In this document: piece by piece, positions 1 through 12,800 of the stretch
How positions within the stretch are numbered: position 1 is the stretch's first letter
Layout: each line of letters opens with the position of its first letter
Source: Trematomus loennbergii
Taxonomy: Eukaryota; Chordata; Actinopteri; Perciformes; Nototheniidae
DNA length: 64,000 nucleotides
Direction of reading: 5' to 3'
Assembly: GCA_012861695.1 (NCBI GenBank)
Contig: JAAOOA010000443.1
Location: forward strand, 77,501-141,500
Position numbers and translations under genes: made by a program
The notes under the pieces: generated by a model
The model's database searches: none
Seen by the model: the letters and a program-made list of their open reading frames with translations, nothing else
Told to the model about the DNA's origin: nothing

Positions 1-369
1 TTAGCTCAATTCGCACTATTTTACCCTGTTTTAGCAAGGGTTGATTCTGTGAGAACAGCACCACCTACAGGCCTGGCATATGTACTACAGCGTCTCCAGC
101 GCTTTAGAACAGCAATGGCCGTGGCTGTCTCCTCCTGATTGGTGGAGTTGGCCCAATAGCCGTAGCGCCACCGTCCTGACGTCAGGACAGTGTTCAAATC
201 TGGATCAGTTTGTATCAGATCCGTTGCAGCCCCTTTTTTAGAGATTTGGGTATGGAGGAAAATAGAGAGGGTTGTGTTTTCTGACACTTGGTGAGTTCCC
301 TGGAACACCGGGGACACATATTCATGTATACAAGACGTACAAAAGTGCATTTTGCATGATAGGTCCCCT
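1..369. mobile_element. TTAA-target DNA element, left end cut by the window
   Basis: The right end (CATGATAGGTCCCCT followed by TTAA) and the sequence from about 60 on match the 3' third of the element at 1023-2004. It abuts a second TTAA element that shares the same TTAA at 370-373. Probably non-autonomous, Kolobok- or piggyBac-like. Confidence 0.65.
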
Positions 370-373
370 TTAA

Positions 374-600
374 AGGTCACCTTTTATGCAAAATCCACTT
401 TTTCATGTCTCTTCTACATCAACATGTGTCCCATCTAAAGTAACAGACAGAGAATCAGCACTTTTGAAACAGGGCTGAAACAGAGGGGATTATGGGTAAT
501 GCTGCAATGATCTGTTTGGTGTTTCAGCCAATCAGAGACAGGCTCTGTATATATCTGAGACCTGTGATATATTGATGACAAAGAGTAGAATAGGGGAGCT
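374..600. mobile_element. Short TTAA element holding one 37-bp ancestral unit
   Basis: Flanked by TTAA at 370-373 and 601-604. It contains a single copy of the CATGTCTCTTCTACATCAAC unit that is amplified at 8.46-9.22 kb and 20.04-20.43 kb. Its second half (CAGACAGAGAAT... to AGGGGAGCT) matches the 3' part of the element at 20013-20872. Confidence 0.6.
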
Positions 601-647
601 TTAAGATTGCATTGAAATAGTGGCGTCGATAAAGGTTTGTGTCTCAC

Positions 648-785
648 ATGCTGGACGAGGCCAGGTTGGTGTCCTCGTGCTTCAGCTTCCCGTCCAGAGC
701 GATGCCTCTCCTCTCGCGGTTGTTGGCCAGAAGAGGCAGCAGCTTGAAGTCTTTCTGCAGACTCTCTCCGGGAGGCACCGAGTCC
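648..785 (-). CDS. sag: sag exon 11 (last exon in window)
   Basis: 138-nt exon with [20 protein letters not shown] and [10 protein letters not shown]. The two Asp residues of LDG and EDT match the polar core. The acceptor follows a CA-rich tract (TTTGTCTCAG) and the donor is GTGAGA at 642-647. Later exons must lie left of the window. Confidence 0.93.
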
Positions 786-791
786 CTGAGA

Positions 792-865
<74 letters not shown>

Positions 866-3800
866 TCCAGATAATATTGTTATAGCTAAATGCAGAGGAG
901 AAGAAGTATAAAGTAGCATAAAAAGGAAATACTCAAGCACAGTACTTTACACTAATGGGATGTTATCTCCCAAGATGTGTGCATCTGTTTCCTCTATAAG
1001 GTGACGATACAGTTTATTTTAAAGTGGACCTATCATGCTATATTTAAATGATATATTGTAGGGCCATACCTATATAAGGTATATTTATACGTTTCTGTTT
1101 TCAAAATACCAAACAGATCATGCATTTTAGCCATGCCTCATTTCGCTCTATGTGCTGTTCTCTAGCACTGTTTTTGCAGGGGGCTGATCTCTGTGAGCTG
1201 CAGCTGACCACGCCCCCCTGCAGGAGAGGGGAGACGTGCTCTGATCAAGTCAGAAGAGGGGGAGAAAAATAGATCTCCGTCCTCCGTGTTTTATTATATA
1301 GAGTCGTTATTCATTTGTTTTAAAGCTCAATAAATAACAAAGAAGACCTTTGACCGGCACTTTTCTAATTTTGTCCGGAAGATATAAACTTTAACGGACA
1401 TCTTGACCGGCGAAACAAACTGAAACTGAAAACTCTGCCGCACGGTCCCCTCGTTCCTTGGAAGAGGCGGAGAGGTGGGTGTTTGTCATCTGCTGGTGGA
1501 CTAACCGGAGAGAATTACAGTGCTTGCCGCGACGGGGAGGGATTGCATTGAATTAAAGCAGCGGGAGCAAACGCTTGCCTCGGGGAGGGAGAAAAAAAGC
1601 CACAGCGGAGAATAAACAGAAGGGTTACCATGGTAACCATGCGCGGGAAGTCTTCTTCGCTGCTTTTGTGGCAGACTACAGCGCCACTTACATGCCTGGC
1701 ATATGTACTACAGCGTCTCCAGCGCTTTCGAGCGGCAATGGCCGGCAGTGGCCCAACCCCACATTCCCCTGATAGGTGGAGAGTTGGCCCAATAGCCGTA
1801 GCGCCACCGTCCTGACGTCAGGACAGTGTTCAAATCTGGATCAGTTTTATCAGATCCATTGCAGCCCCTTTTTTAGAGATTTGGGTATGGAGGAAAATAG
1901 AGAGGGTTGTGTTTTCTGACACTTGGTGAGTTCCCTGGAACACCGGGGACACATATTCATGTAGAAAAGACGTACAAAAGTGCATTTTGCATGATAGGTC
2001 CCCTTTAAGTTATATTTCATTAAAATTACACTTTAAAATATTAAATTAATAATAATAAGCTTTATTTGTATAGCACCTTTCATACAAGAAGTGCAGTCCA
2101 AAGTGTGTCACAAAGTTGGTATCACATAGAAAACAGTCACCAATAAAAGACATACAAATACACAAACAATGACCATAGATTATAGAATAGATTAAAATGT
2201 AAGATATTATAAAAGTGCATTAATAGGAGGACCAAGCATCTGTTTTCACTCAGGTGGCGATAGTGTTGTTTAAAAAAGCAACGAGACCGGAGAAAGTTCA
2301 GAGGATAAGCTTTACACAAAACTATGTATAAAGTAAAGTGACCTCTGACCAAGAAAATCACTTTTTTAGACCAAAAACACACTTTTAAGATGCATTTTAT
2401 TTAAGGCAGGATTTAAATTTAAGGCAATTTAAAACAGTGTTCATTATCGTAATTTCAAGGAGGATTTATTAGAATATCTAAAATCAGGAAACAAGCAGAA
2501 GTAACATTGAACACCTAAATGATATAAACACACGTCATCAGCTTTCTACAACAAATAAAATAAGTATAAGATGCTCATTTAAAACATTCTTATTTGGCGC
2601 TTTCACACCAAGTATTTTTCCCAGGAATAGTTCCCGGAATTTAGTCCCCCGAAGTCTTAATTCCTGAACTATTTAGTAGATCGCGTTCACAACGGTATAA
2701 GTCCTGAGGGAGGATTACGCAAATGAAGCCGCTGACGTGACTTCTTCTGCTTTGGGTTTACTGGCAGGCCGCAAACAACTTCACGGCGTTTACTGCCAAC
2801 CGAAGTCCTGGAGCCCCCGGGTAAATCGCCAGAAGCGCCGACACCTCCTCGTCACTCCACCGCTTCCACGTTTTATTTTGTGTTGCCATAAGTTAGTCTC
2901 TCTCTGTTGGTGCGTTGGGCTAATGCTAATAATGCTAATGCGAGCAAATACAAACTTTTCAGAGTTTTACGGGGCGTGGTTTGCAATTCGCCCAGCCAAT
3001 CAGAAATTGGAACTTTTTCCTCCCCAGGAAAGTACCACCTCTCTAGCAGGACTAAACAGGGGGTAAAAGGTTCCCGAAAAAAAGTTCTAGTTCCAGATCT
3101 TTTTGGTGTGAACGCAAAATCTCAGGAACTATCAGAACTATTCCTGGGAAAAGTACTCCGGTGTGAAAGCGCCTATTGGATGTAATAGTGCTCTCTAATG
3201 TCACTAAGACCAGACATTAAAATAGCTTTCAAGAAGCAGCTGTTCATCAGAATATGTTCACATAACATCAACGAATGATGATCCTCTGATCAATGCAGTT
3301 AGACTCATAAAACACTGAACTGTGTTATGAACACACTCAGTGGTGTTTAAAGGGTTATTCAAGAGCCACAGAAACGCTCAGTGGTCAAATCTTCGCTGGA
3401 TGTGTATTGTAATTACAAATGTATGGGAACACCCTCTCAGTGAAAGTGTGTGTGAAGGTGTGTATGTGTGTGTTAGAGTCAAGATCAGAGAACGACAGCT
3501 TTCCTCCATTATAGTCCAGATTCACTCTGACCCTCTGAGGCTTCTTCTGAACTGAGAGAAGAGTTTCTGGACCTGATGGAGAGGATGCTTTGTATTCACC
3601 AAACAAGTTACGTATTCTTATTGTGTTGCCATAAGTTAGTCTCTCTCCGTTGGTGCGCTGGGCTAATGCTAATAATGCTAATGCAAAAAACTTTTCAGAG
3701 TTTTACGGGGCGTGGTTTGCAATTCGCCCAGCAAATCAGAAATTGTTAGTGTGGCCGACACACCCACGAACCATTTCCTCCCCAGGAAAGTACTACCTCT

Positions 3801-6800
3801 CTAGCAGGGACTATCTGGGGGTGAAAAGGTTTGCGCAAACTAGGGACTAGTTCCAGATCTTTTTGGAGTGAAACCAAATCTCCCCCCCCCCCCCCTATCG
3901 GCCTAGTTCTTGGGAAAAGTACTTAGATCTTAGAAATAACTTGTTCCGCTGTAAAACTGTCTAATTCTATATTGAGCTTGCACTTAAAGGGGACCTATCA
4001 TGCAAAATGCACTTTTGTACGTCTTGTATACATGAATATGTGTCCCCGGTGTTCCAGGGAACTCACCAAGTGTCAGAAAACACAACCCTCTCTATTTTCC
4101 TCCATACCCAAATCTCTAAAAAAGGGGCTGATAAAAACTGATCCAGATTTGAACACTGTCCTGACGTCAGGACGGTGGCGCTACGGCTATTGGGCCAACT
4201 CTCCACCTATCAGGGGAATGTGGGGTTGGGCCACGGCCGGCCATTGCCGCTCGAAAGCGCTGGAGACGCTGTAGTACATATGCCAGGCCTGTAAGTGGCG
4301 CTGTAGTCTGCCACAAAAGCAGCGAAGAAGACTTCCCGCGCATGGTTACCATGGTTACCCTTCTGTTTATTCTCCGCTGTGGCTTTCTTTCTCCCTCCCC
4401 GAGGCAAGCGTTTGCTCCCGCTGCTTTAATTCAATGCAATCCCTCCCCGTCGAGGCAAGCACTGTAATTCTCTCCGGTTAGTCCACCAGCAGATGACAAA
4501 CACCCACCTCTCCGCCTCTTCCAAGGAACGAGGGGACCGTGCGGCAGAGTTTCAGTTTCAGTTTCTTTCGCTGGTCAAGATGTCCGTTAAAGTTTAAATC
4601 TTCCGGACAAAATTAGAAAAGTGCCGGTCAAAGGTCTTTTTTGTTATTTATTGAGCTTTAAAACAAATGAATAACGACTCTATATAATAATAGGCTATCA
4701 TAAAACAAGGAGGATGGAGATCTATTTTTCTCCCCCTCTTCTGACTTGATCAGAGCACGTCTCCCCTCTCCTGCAGGGGGGCGTGGTCAGCAGAATCAGA
4801 CCCGTAGACAGCAAACAGCACATAGAGCGAAATGAGGCATGGCTAAAATGCATGATCGTTTGGTATTTTGAAAACAGAAACGTATAAATATACCTTATAT
4901 AGGTATGGCCCTACAATATATCATTTAAATATAGCATGATAGGTCCACTTTAAGTTTTTCTTTTCTCTTGGCTGTACAATAAATGTTTTGATTATATTTA
5001 ATGTCCTTTTTCAATGTGTTTCTTGTGCACTTTATCTTGCTGCTTTATAAAGAATCCAACCCTACCTGCAAAGGGTTTTGATCGGGTGCCTGATCCTCAA
5101 CATCTCACTGTGGATTTATTCTCCGTTGATTTATTATCAAACTAAAATAATCAATCAATTACAAAATCAGAAATCATGCAGTCCAGCGAGATGTTGATGG
5201 CTTTATAACACGCTGTATGATGACCGTTGTACAGTCTATTATTTAATACTAGTTGAACATTATATTTTTACATTTGTACGTTTTATATGTTTCTAGTTAT
5301 TGTGATTTTTATCATGTTTTTAATTATTGTTTAATTATTTTACTCCCATTGTGTTATTTTATATTGTATTTATTGCCTGTACAGCACTTTGGTCAACTGA
5401 GGTTGTTTTAAATAGCCAAGACACACTCGGTATAAAAACACGTCTGCAGTTATGTTGCTATTGAATCTCCATCTGTTCTAACTCTGATGGGCATTTTTAT
5501 TTACCCTTCATATTTAAAAATAGTCTTCATTATTGTGTCTGTTAAAGTTATGTGTGTTTTTTTTTAGTTTGTTATACAACTCTAGAATGAGTGAAGTATT
5601 TCCTTTTTCTTTGTTTTTAAAATGAAAGCTTACATTTCTACTAAAGTCCATTGTTCAGTATTTATTTTTAATTTTAAGTGTGAGCTGTGCATTACCCAGG
5701 CTCCTCGATGGCCACAGATTTGACCCAAATGTCGTTGGAGTACAACACCACGGTGGAGATCTGATCCACTGAGAGGAAGAAACATGACATCATTTCACTG
5801 CATGCAACAGACAGTTCAGACACGTATAGAAATGTGACTTTACTAAACCTCCATATTAGAATGAGCTTGAACTTGAATGTGAAACTTGGGTCATGTTTAC
5901 CGGAGACGACGATGCTCTTGATGCGTTTGCTCGTGTTGTTTGTGATGCTGAGGTTCACCTTGACAGTCTCACCGTGGTAATACATCTGGAAACAAGGTGA
6001 ACAAATATCATTATAATATTTGTACATACACTTCATGAAATTCCTCCTCCTGTTTTACAATGACGAAATGTTCTGCAAAGTTAATGATCTGAACGTTGTA
6101 TTATCACACTTTATATTTAGCCATTTGATACTGTGAACCTTTATATACATTTCTACTTATCTCTTTCATTTTAAACATGATTAGCATGACTTCCTCCACA
6201 CAGGCCAAACACCTGGCCCGTAGACCTCTTCATATTTAAAGGTCACCTATCATGCTATTTTTAGGCAATAGCATAGGTCTCAGATATATACAAATATATA
6301 AAAAAACATGTCTATGAAGTGTTTTGCTCAAAATACCAAACAGATAAAAAATAAAAATAATTGATACAAAATAAAAAAGGAGGGGCGGAGCTTATGCGGG
6401 ACCCGGCAGCTACCGTCTAAACTAAATGCTGCCGTGATGAAACGCCATATCATGGATTATCAAGGATGTTTCTGAAACAGTATGGAGCTCAAAGGCTTTC
6501 TCTCTTGCCGGTTATACCACAAGGTGAGTTCCTTTTTATTTCCTGCTTCTTCACACACATGCTCTCCAGTACAGGTTAGCTCTGAGTGTTAGCGATGCTA
6601 ATGTAAACACTGACCATATTACGTCCAAAACAGTCGGGCATTGTTTCTGATAGCAACGTTTCTGATAGGGCCGTGGGTCCACATTTCAGATATTACGTCA
6701 TATCGGACGCAAATCTGGATCAGCTCCGTTGTTCCCCCGTTTTTAGAGATTTGGGTGCGGAGGAAAAGAGAGAGGGTTTTATTTCTGACGCTGCGTGAGT

Positions 6801-9800
6801 TCCCTGACACACCGGGGACACATAGTTATGTAGAGAAGACATCAGAAAGTGCATTTTGCATGATAGGTCCCCTTTAAATCTGAATTATAGTTTCATATAT
6901 GGCCCTTTAGTTTTGTTCTAGTCGTCCTAGATATTTCCACTCCTCTCTGAATATGGTTGCCTTTGTATGTATTGTAAAGTAGTATTATTTAAATATACTA
7001 TTTTAAAGAAAACATGTTATTGTAAGTATTCCACATGTGTCTTATGTGCACCAACACACCAAAGCAGATTCCTTGTATGTGAAAAGCAACTTGGAAATGA
7101 ACTGGATTCTGATCAAATCAAAATTTAGATTAGCTGACGTTTATCTAAAGAGACAAGCAATAAGTGCAAAAAACGTTAAGATACAAACACAGAACAACAA
7201 GGGACCTGCAGGTATACTCACTTTGTTATAAAATAGTTATCCAATGTAATTAAAGTGTATCAAAGGGCGCACATCTCGTGATATTACCTGATTAATGACA
7301 ACACCGCTGTATCTAAGGAAGCCACAAGGAGTTTCGTTTGATTTACCGAGTTATTTGAGTATAATGAGCGGCCGCCCTGAAAGACTTGCTCCACTGCGTC
7401 TCTAAATGCAGCAGCTTGGTTTAGAGATGAACTCTGAATGGTGTTTTGTCCGTGCAGCTGAAGATAATAACAAATGTGAAGCCACCTCTTTGTCCAGGCT
7501 GGCCTTGACGTGCAGCGGTTTGTCCGACATGGCGAACTCCTTGCTGATTTCCACAGATTGCGCCGCCACCTCGCTGTCCGGAGCGTACTGCACCTTCCGG
7601 ATCATCAGCGCCACCGTGCTCCTGTCGACAGAGCAGCGGAACATATAGAAAACATAAAACTAGGGCTGTGCAATTAATCGTATTTTAATCGCAATTACGA
7701 TTTTGGCCTGCCACAATTACGAAAACAACATAATAAACATATTTGATCAAATGTATTTGTATTATCATATTTATATATGTTTAGTAGCTTGTTGAAGTGC
7801 GCTCCAAAATATTGTTGATCTTGTTTATTGGTATTTATTATTTTGATATTTATTTAAATGTAAATATATATGTATTTTATTTATTTTTGTATTGGTTTTT
7901 CAGTTGAATGATACGTTCAGGGAAATCAACAGTTAAAAAGATACTGTTCAAATTATTATTTGTATTTAAAAGTTCAATAAATGGATGTTTTCAAAGTCAA
8001 TGAATAATCGTATTTAATAATCGTGATATCAATTATTGACCAAAATAATCGTGATTATGATTTTTGCCATAATCGCACAGCCCTACATAAAACACACGTA
8101 GATTTATATCCTTCTTACAACAAAATAAGTGCATGCAAGCAGGTGTTTTAACCGGAGAGGATTCAGTCCTGATTCTTTCTCTCTTTCAGACTCTCAAACA
8201 GAGTGGTGGATGGTTGGAAAGTGGAAAGAGTAACAAAGAGAATTGTATGAGTTGTTTCTTTGTTCATGTGCTGTTTGAATCGTGTTTTATAAATAATCAT
8301 TCAAGTTAAATGACTGATTCTGTTAATGGAGTCTAGTGGCTTTAATTGCAAGACGGGATGTGTATTTTGTTATGCATGCTTTCTAGGTAACTTTAAGCTC
8401 TTTTCTGCTGTAACAACGTAAATGTCCCCTCTGTGTAAAGAGAAGAGAGTCTCTTTACACATGTTGATGTAGAAGAGACATGAAGAAGAGGGGACACATG
8501 TTGATGTAGAAGAGACAGGAAGAAGAGGGGACACATGTTGATGTAGAAGAGACATGAAGAAGAGGGACACATGTTGATGTAGAAGAGACATGAAGAAGAG
8601 GGGACACATGTTGATGTAGAAGAGACATGAAGAAGAGGGGACACATGTTGATGTAGAAGAGACATGAAGAAGAGGGGACACATGTTGATGAAGAAGAGAC
8701 ATGAAGAAGAGGGGACACATGTTGATGAAGAAGAGACATGAAGAAGAGGGGACACATGTTGATGTAGAAGAGACATGAAGAAGAGGGGACACATGTTGAT
8801 GTAGAAGAGACATGAAGAAGAGGGGACACATGTTGATGAAGAAGAGACATGAAGAAGAGGGGACACATGTTGATGTAGAAGAGACATGAAGAAGAGGGGA
8901 CACATGTTGATGTAGAAGAGACATGAGAAGAGGGGACACATGTTGATGAAGAAGAGACATGAAGAAGAGGGGACACATGTTGATGTAGAAGAGACATGAA
9001 GAAGAGGGGACACATGTTGATGAAGAAGAGACATGAAGAAGAGGGGACACATGTTGATGAAGAAGAGACATGAAGAAGAGGGGACACATGTTGATGTAGA
9101 AGAGACATGAAGAAGAGGGGACACATGTTGATGAGAAGAGACATGAAGAAGAGGGGACACATGTTGATGTAGAAGAGACATGAAGAAGAGGGGACACATG
9201 TTGATGAAGAAGAGACATGAAGAAGAGGATTTTGCATAATAGGTGACCTTTAAATAAACAGATATAAAAAAACATCCTACCGTTTGCGGACTTTAGCGTC
9301 CTGGCTCTCAGCGCTGAAGGCTTTGATCTCAAACTCCACGCAACATTGCTGCGGAAGAAGAGAACCAGGCGTCACCCCCCTGTCACGTGCTCACTTCATC
9401 AGTAAAGGTTCGATTCCCTGGCAGGGTCTTACCTTTCCTGAATCGTTCGGCCCCGGCTGCAGCATCACCGAGCAAGGCAGGTTGTCCGGGAACTGAGAAG
9501 ACAAAAAATCCACTATTGTATCTGTTTGATTGTATTGCTCTGTTGGAGGAGCCTGCGACCTAAGCATGTCATTGTCATATCTACACTGTAGCTATTTACA
9601 CATGACAATAAAAGCCTTGAAACTTGAGTCTTGACTTGCATCTTTATTCCTATGAGATCTCTGCATAGTGATGGGAGTTATGGCTCTTTGAAGGGAGCCG
9701 GATCTTATGGCTCCTTTCCTTTCCGAGAGCCGTTCAAAGAGTTTTTGTTTTAAGGGGCGGGGTTAATAGGTTTATCTGCGAAATAATCACCAGGATAAAT

Positions 9801-12800
9801 TGACTGTATTGCCAGAAATCTACTTTTACTCACAGAAAAATGTATAACTTGCTCCATCTCTCAGCCAAGCTACTACTCAAGCAGCACGCGTTATGCCATC
9901 ATCTACGGCAAATTTGCATTCAGGAAAGCAAGTTCCTTTAAAGGCGAGTGGATTTATGGCAGGCAGTGAACCAACGATAAAAAGAACGACTGTGGTGACT
10001 ATTGCCACTCAATATCACCTGGGATTGGCTAAACTGGGTAAACGAATTGGACGCTTGCAATTTCCATCCACGACGAAGTTTTAGCTTTTCAATATATTTT
10101 ATTTACAAAGGAAAAGCGTGTTCACAGACACGATAGACAAGGTCAAAAAACGATTGCTCTCCCAGTCACAATCAATGCACCTGTGCCAGGATATCAGTTA
10201 TATGTTGTTGCCCATTACGCCATCTACTGTTCAAAGTAACAAAAACATATACAACCCAGTCTCACGGCATTTCGTGTTATTAGTCACGAAATTAATTTAA
10301 TCTATTGATTCGTGTTCACCAACACGATTTTCACCTTTTTTTCGTGTCACACAGAACGATTTTAAATGCAATGTATTTCTATTGGTAGTATGTTTCGTGC
10401 CTGCAACACGTCTTTTTGTCCGGTCGGGTCTTGGAAGACCAGAAGCTGTGTGGTTCATAAAAACATGTTCTTACTCAATATCTTACCCTAAGCCTAACCC
10501 TATCCCTTTTATTTTAAATTGTATAATGTCTGAGTTTTTTGCCAGTGAGGAAAAGAAATGTCTCAGAGCCTCAGAATACTGACATCTGTATTTTATGACA
10601 TCTTTTTTTCCTTCTAATTTGTTATTATTTGGTGCAGGCACGAAACATGCTACCAATATAAATACATTGCTTCTAAAATCGTTCTGTGTCAGAATACTGA
10701 AATCTGTATTTTTTTAAATGTCTTTTTCCTTCTAATTTGTTATTATTTACATTGCTTTTAAAATCGTTCTGTGTGACACGAAAAAAATGGCGAAATCGTG
10801 TTGGTGAACACGAATCAATAGATTAATTTCGTGACTATAACACGAAATGCCGTGAGACCAGCGACGTGCAGTCAGTGGAGGCAGGGGAGGCAGATTCTAA
10901 TCGCTTTTTATAGTCAAAATCAGCAAATTTGCCGAGCTCCGCTACGGGAGCGATGAGAAGTGAGGCAGGGACGTGCTCTGCCTCTCATTAGCCCACAGTA
11001 ACTTGCTGGAGCGCGGGCACTAATTTAGTGCGGGCACTTATTTTGTGAGCGCGCTCAAGCCAGTTACTGTGGGGTAGGTGAGGCACAGATGAGCTCTGCC
11101 TCACCTCAGAATGCTTCACCCCACAGAAACTGGCTGGAAAGCGGGCCCTAAGCGCATGCCTGTTCCCATCTCACTGTAGGTCACCAATGTAATGTTTGTA
11201 GATCCTTTTATTACATTTATCTTCGCCATCCATAGTCTCTAAATAACTTATTTCACGTATATGATATTTAGGCTCGCTGGTCTCAACGGCAATGAAAAAG
11301 CACCAGGGGAGGCAGCCATAACCTCTGCCGCACTGAAGGGGGCGCACGTGAGCCCACAGGTTCTTGTTGCTACTGTTATTCTACGCAGAGACGGTAGACG
11401 TAACAACAAACTAGACTTTTGAAACTACAGGAAGATAAGGAGGACTTTTACAAAACAGTAATAGAGATTGTTGTCCAGAAGGATAGCATGGACTTCATCT
11501 TCAAGTCAAGGTAAGACCACATTTGTAATGAAAATGAGATCTTACTAAGAAAGAACAATCCAATATTTAGATTTGGGTATCCTTTTGTTGAATGGTCTGT
11601 TTAAATGAATCGAAGCATCAGACTAAAAAAGCTTTTGAAAATAACCGAATATTTCGATTATGGTCAAAATATAATATTTGTAAATCTGACTCAGTGAGTC
11701 AGTGCCTCACCAGCCATGAACCTCACCGCACGTCACTGCGTGAGACTGTGTTGACATATAACCCATTCTAGTGGGCGCAACAACGGCTCTCACCAAGTAC
11801 GAGTCGGTTCCCTTCGTTCGTACCAAAGAGCCGTTCAAAAGAATCGGATCGTTCGTGAACGTCACTATTCTCCACCACAATGTACCTCGAAGAAGAAGGG
11901 GTATGCGTTGTCTCCCAGCTTCTGCAGCAGCTTGGCCTGCATGCGGCTGTGGATGCAGCTGTCGCGGTCCTGCAGCGGGGGGTAAACCTGCCGGCTGGAC
12001 ACGTGCAGCTCCCGCCGGATAGCCATCCCCATAACCGACACATCATCCCGGCCGTATCGAAAGGTGCAGGACAGGGTGACGAACACTGAGGGCAGAGGAG
12101 GAACCGGAGGAGGAGAAGTACTCAGATCTTGTACTCCAAAAGTAAAAGTAGTCATTTTGCAGATCTACTTCCTGTGTTATTGCTTGTGTTTTGGTACCGA
12201 CCTTTCCTCCCCTGCAGAGCCTGAGGATCTATGAGGATAACGCCATCTGGTGGTAGAAAACATTCAAAGGTCATGAGGTGATAAAGATGGAGCAGTATTT
12301 TTAAACTGCGTTGAATCCCTTTAGTTACATGGATAATGAAAATGTTTCCCACAACTTCTTACACCGTGACTGCGTTCAATGTTCCTGCTGTTCAGAACCG
12401 TTAAAGTGCAATACAAATAAAATGTATTACTGTTTTTATAAACAATAATACTTGGATTTCTTGATATTAAACAGAAAACTTCACTGAAATAAACAATAGC
12501 ATTATTTCCAGGTTCAGGCATTTCACATTAGATGTCAAATGGTTGAGAGAAAGGAAAGATTGAGAGAATTCAGATTAAAAAAAACATAATAAGATAATAT
12601 TTGTAGATATTTACTAGACAATAGCCGCGTTCACACCGGAGTACTTTTCACCGTACTTTTCGCGTTTAGTTCCGTTAGTACCCCTTATGTCGCGTTCACA
12701 CCAAAAAGAGCACTTAATCTCGGAACTTTTACCCCCATGTTTAGTGCCTGCTGAGAGATGGTACTTTCCTGGGGGAAAAAAGTGCCCCAGTTCTGATTGG

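Larger units (their letters stand above)
9666..11867. mobile_element. Outer hAT-like element of a three-level nest
   Basis: Ends TAGTGATGGGAG and GAACGTCACTA, with subterminal GGCTCTTTGAAGGGAGCCGG and CCAAAGAGCCGTTC blocks at the two ends. No clear target duplication remains. It lies in the sag intron between exons 5 and 6 and contains the two elements listed next. Confidence 0.5.

Noticed and set aside
435..940. Open frames of CV/TH dipeptides around CA/TG repeats (also near 16.5, 18.7, 48.6, 52.0 and 62.9 kb)
   Set aside because: Dinucleotide repeats have no stop in most frames. The only coding part here is sag exon 11 at 648-785.
1575..1815. Small frames beginning [14 protein letters not shown] and [13 protein letters not shown], repeated at 4167-4407
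   Set aside because: They lie in both copies of the same TTAA element, do not resemble a transposase, and are not supported by splice sites.
8457..9226. CRISPR-like array
   Set aside because: The units are contiguous with no unique spacers, and this is a vertebrate genome. It is a minisatellite.
8370..9332. Three overlapping minus-strand open frames of 260-320 residues with a repeated [12 protein letters not shown] pattern
   Set aside because: They are the three frames of a 37-bp minisatellite with no stop codon in its unit. There is no promoter, splice or homology evidence.
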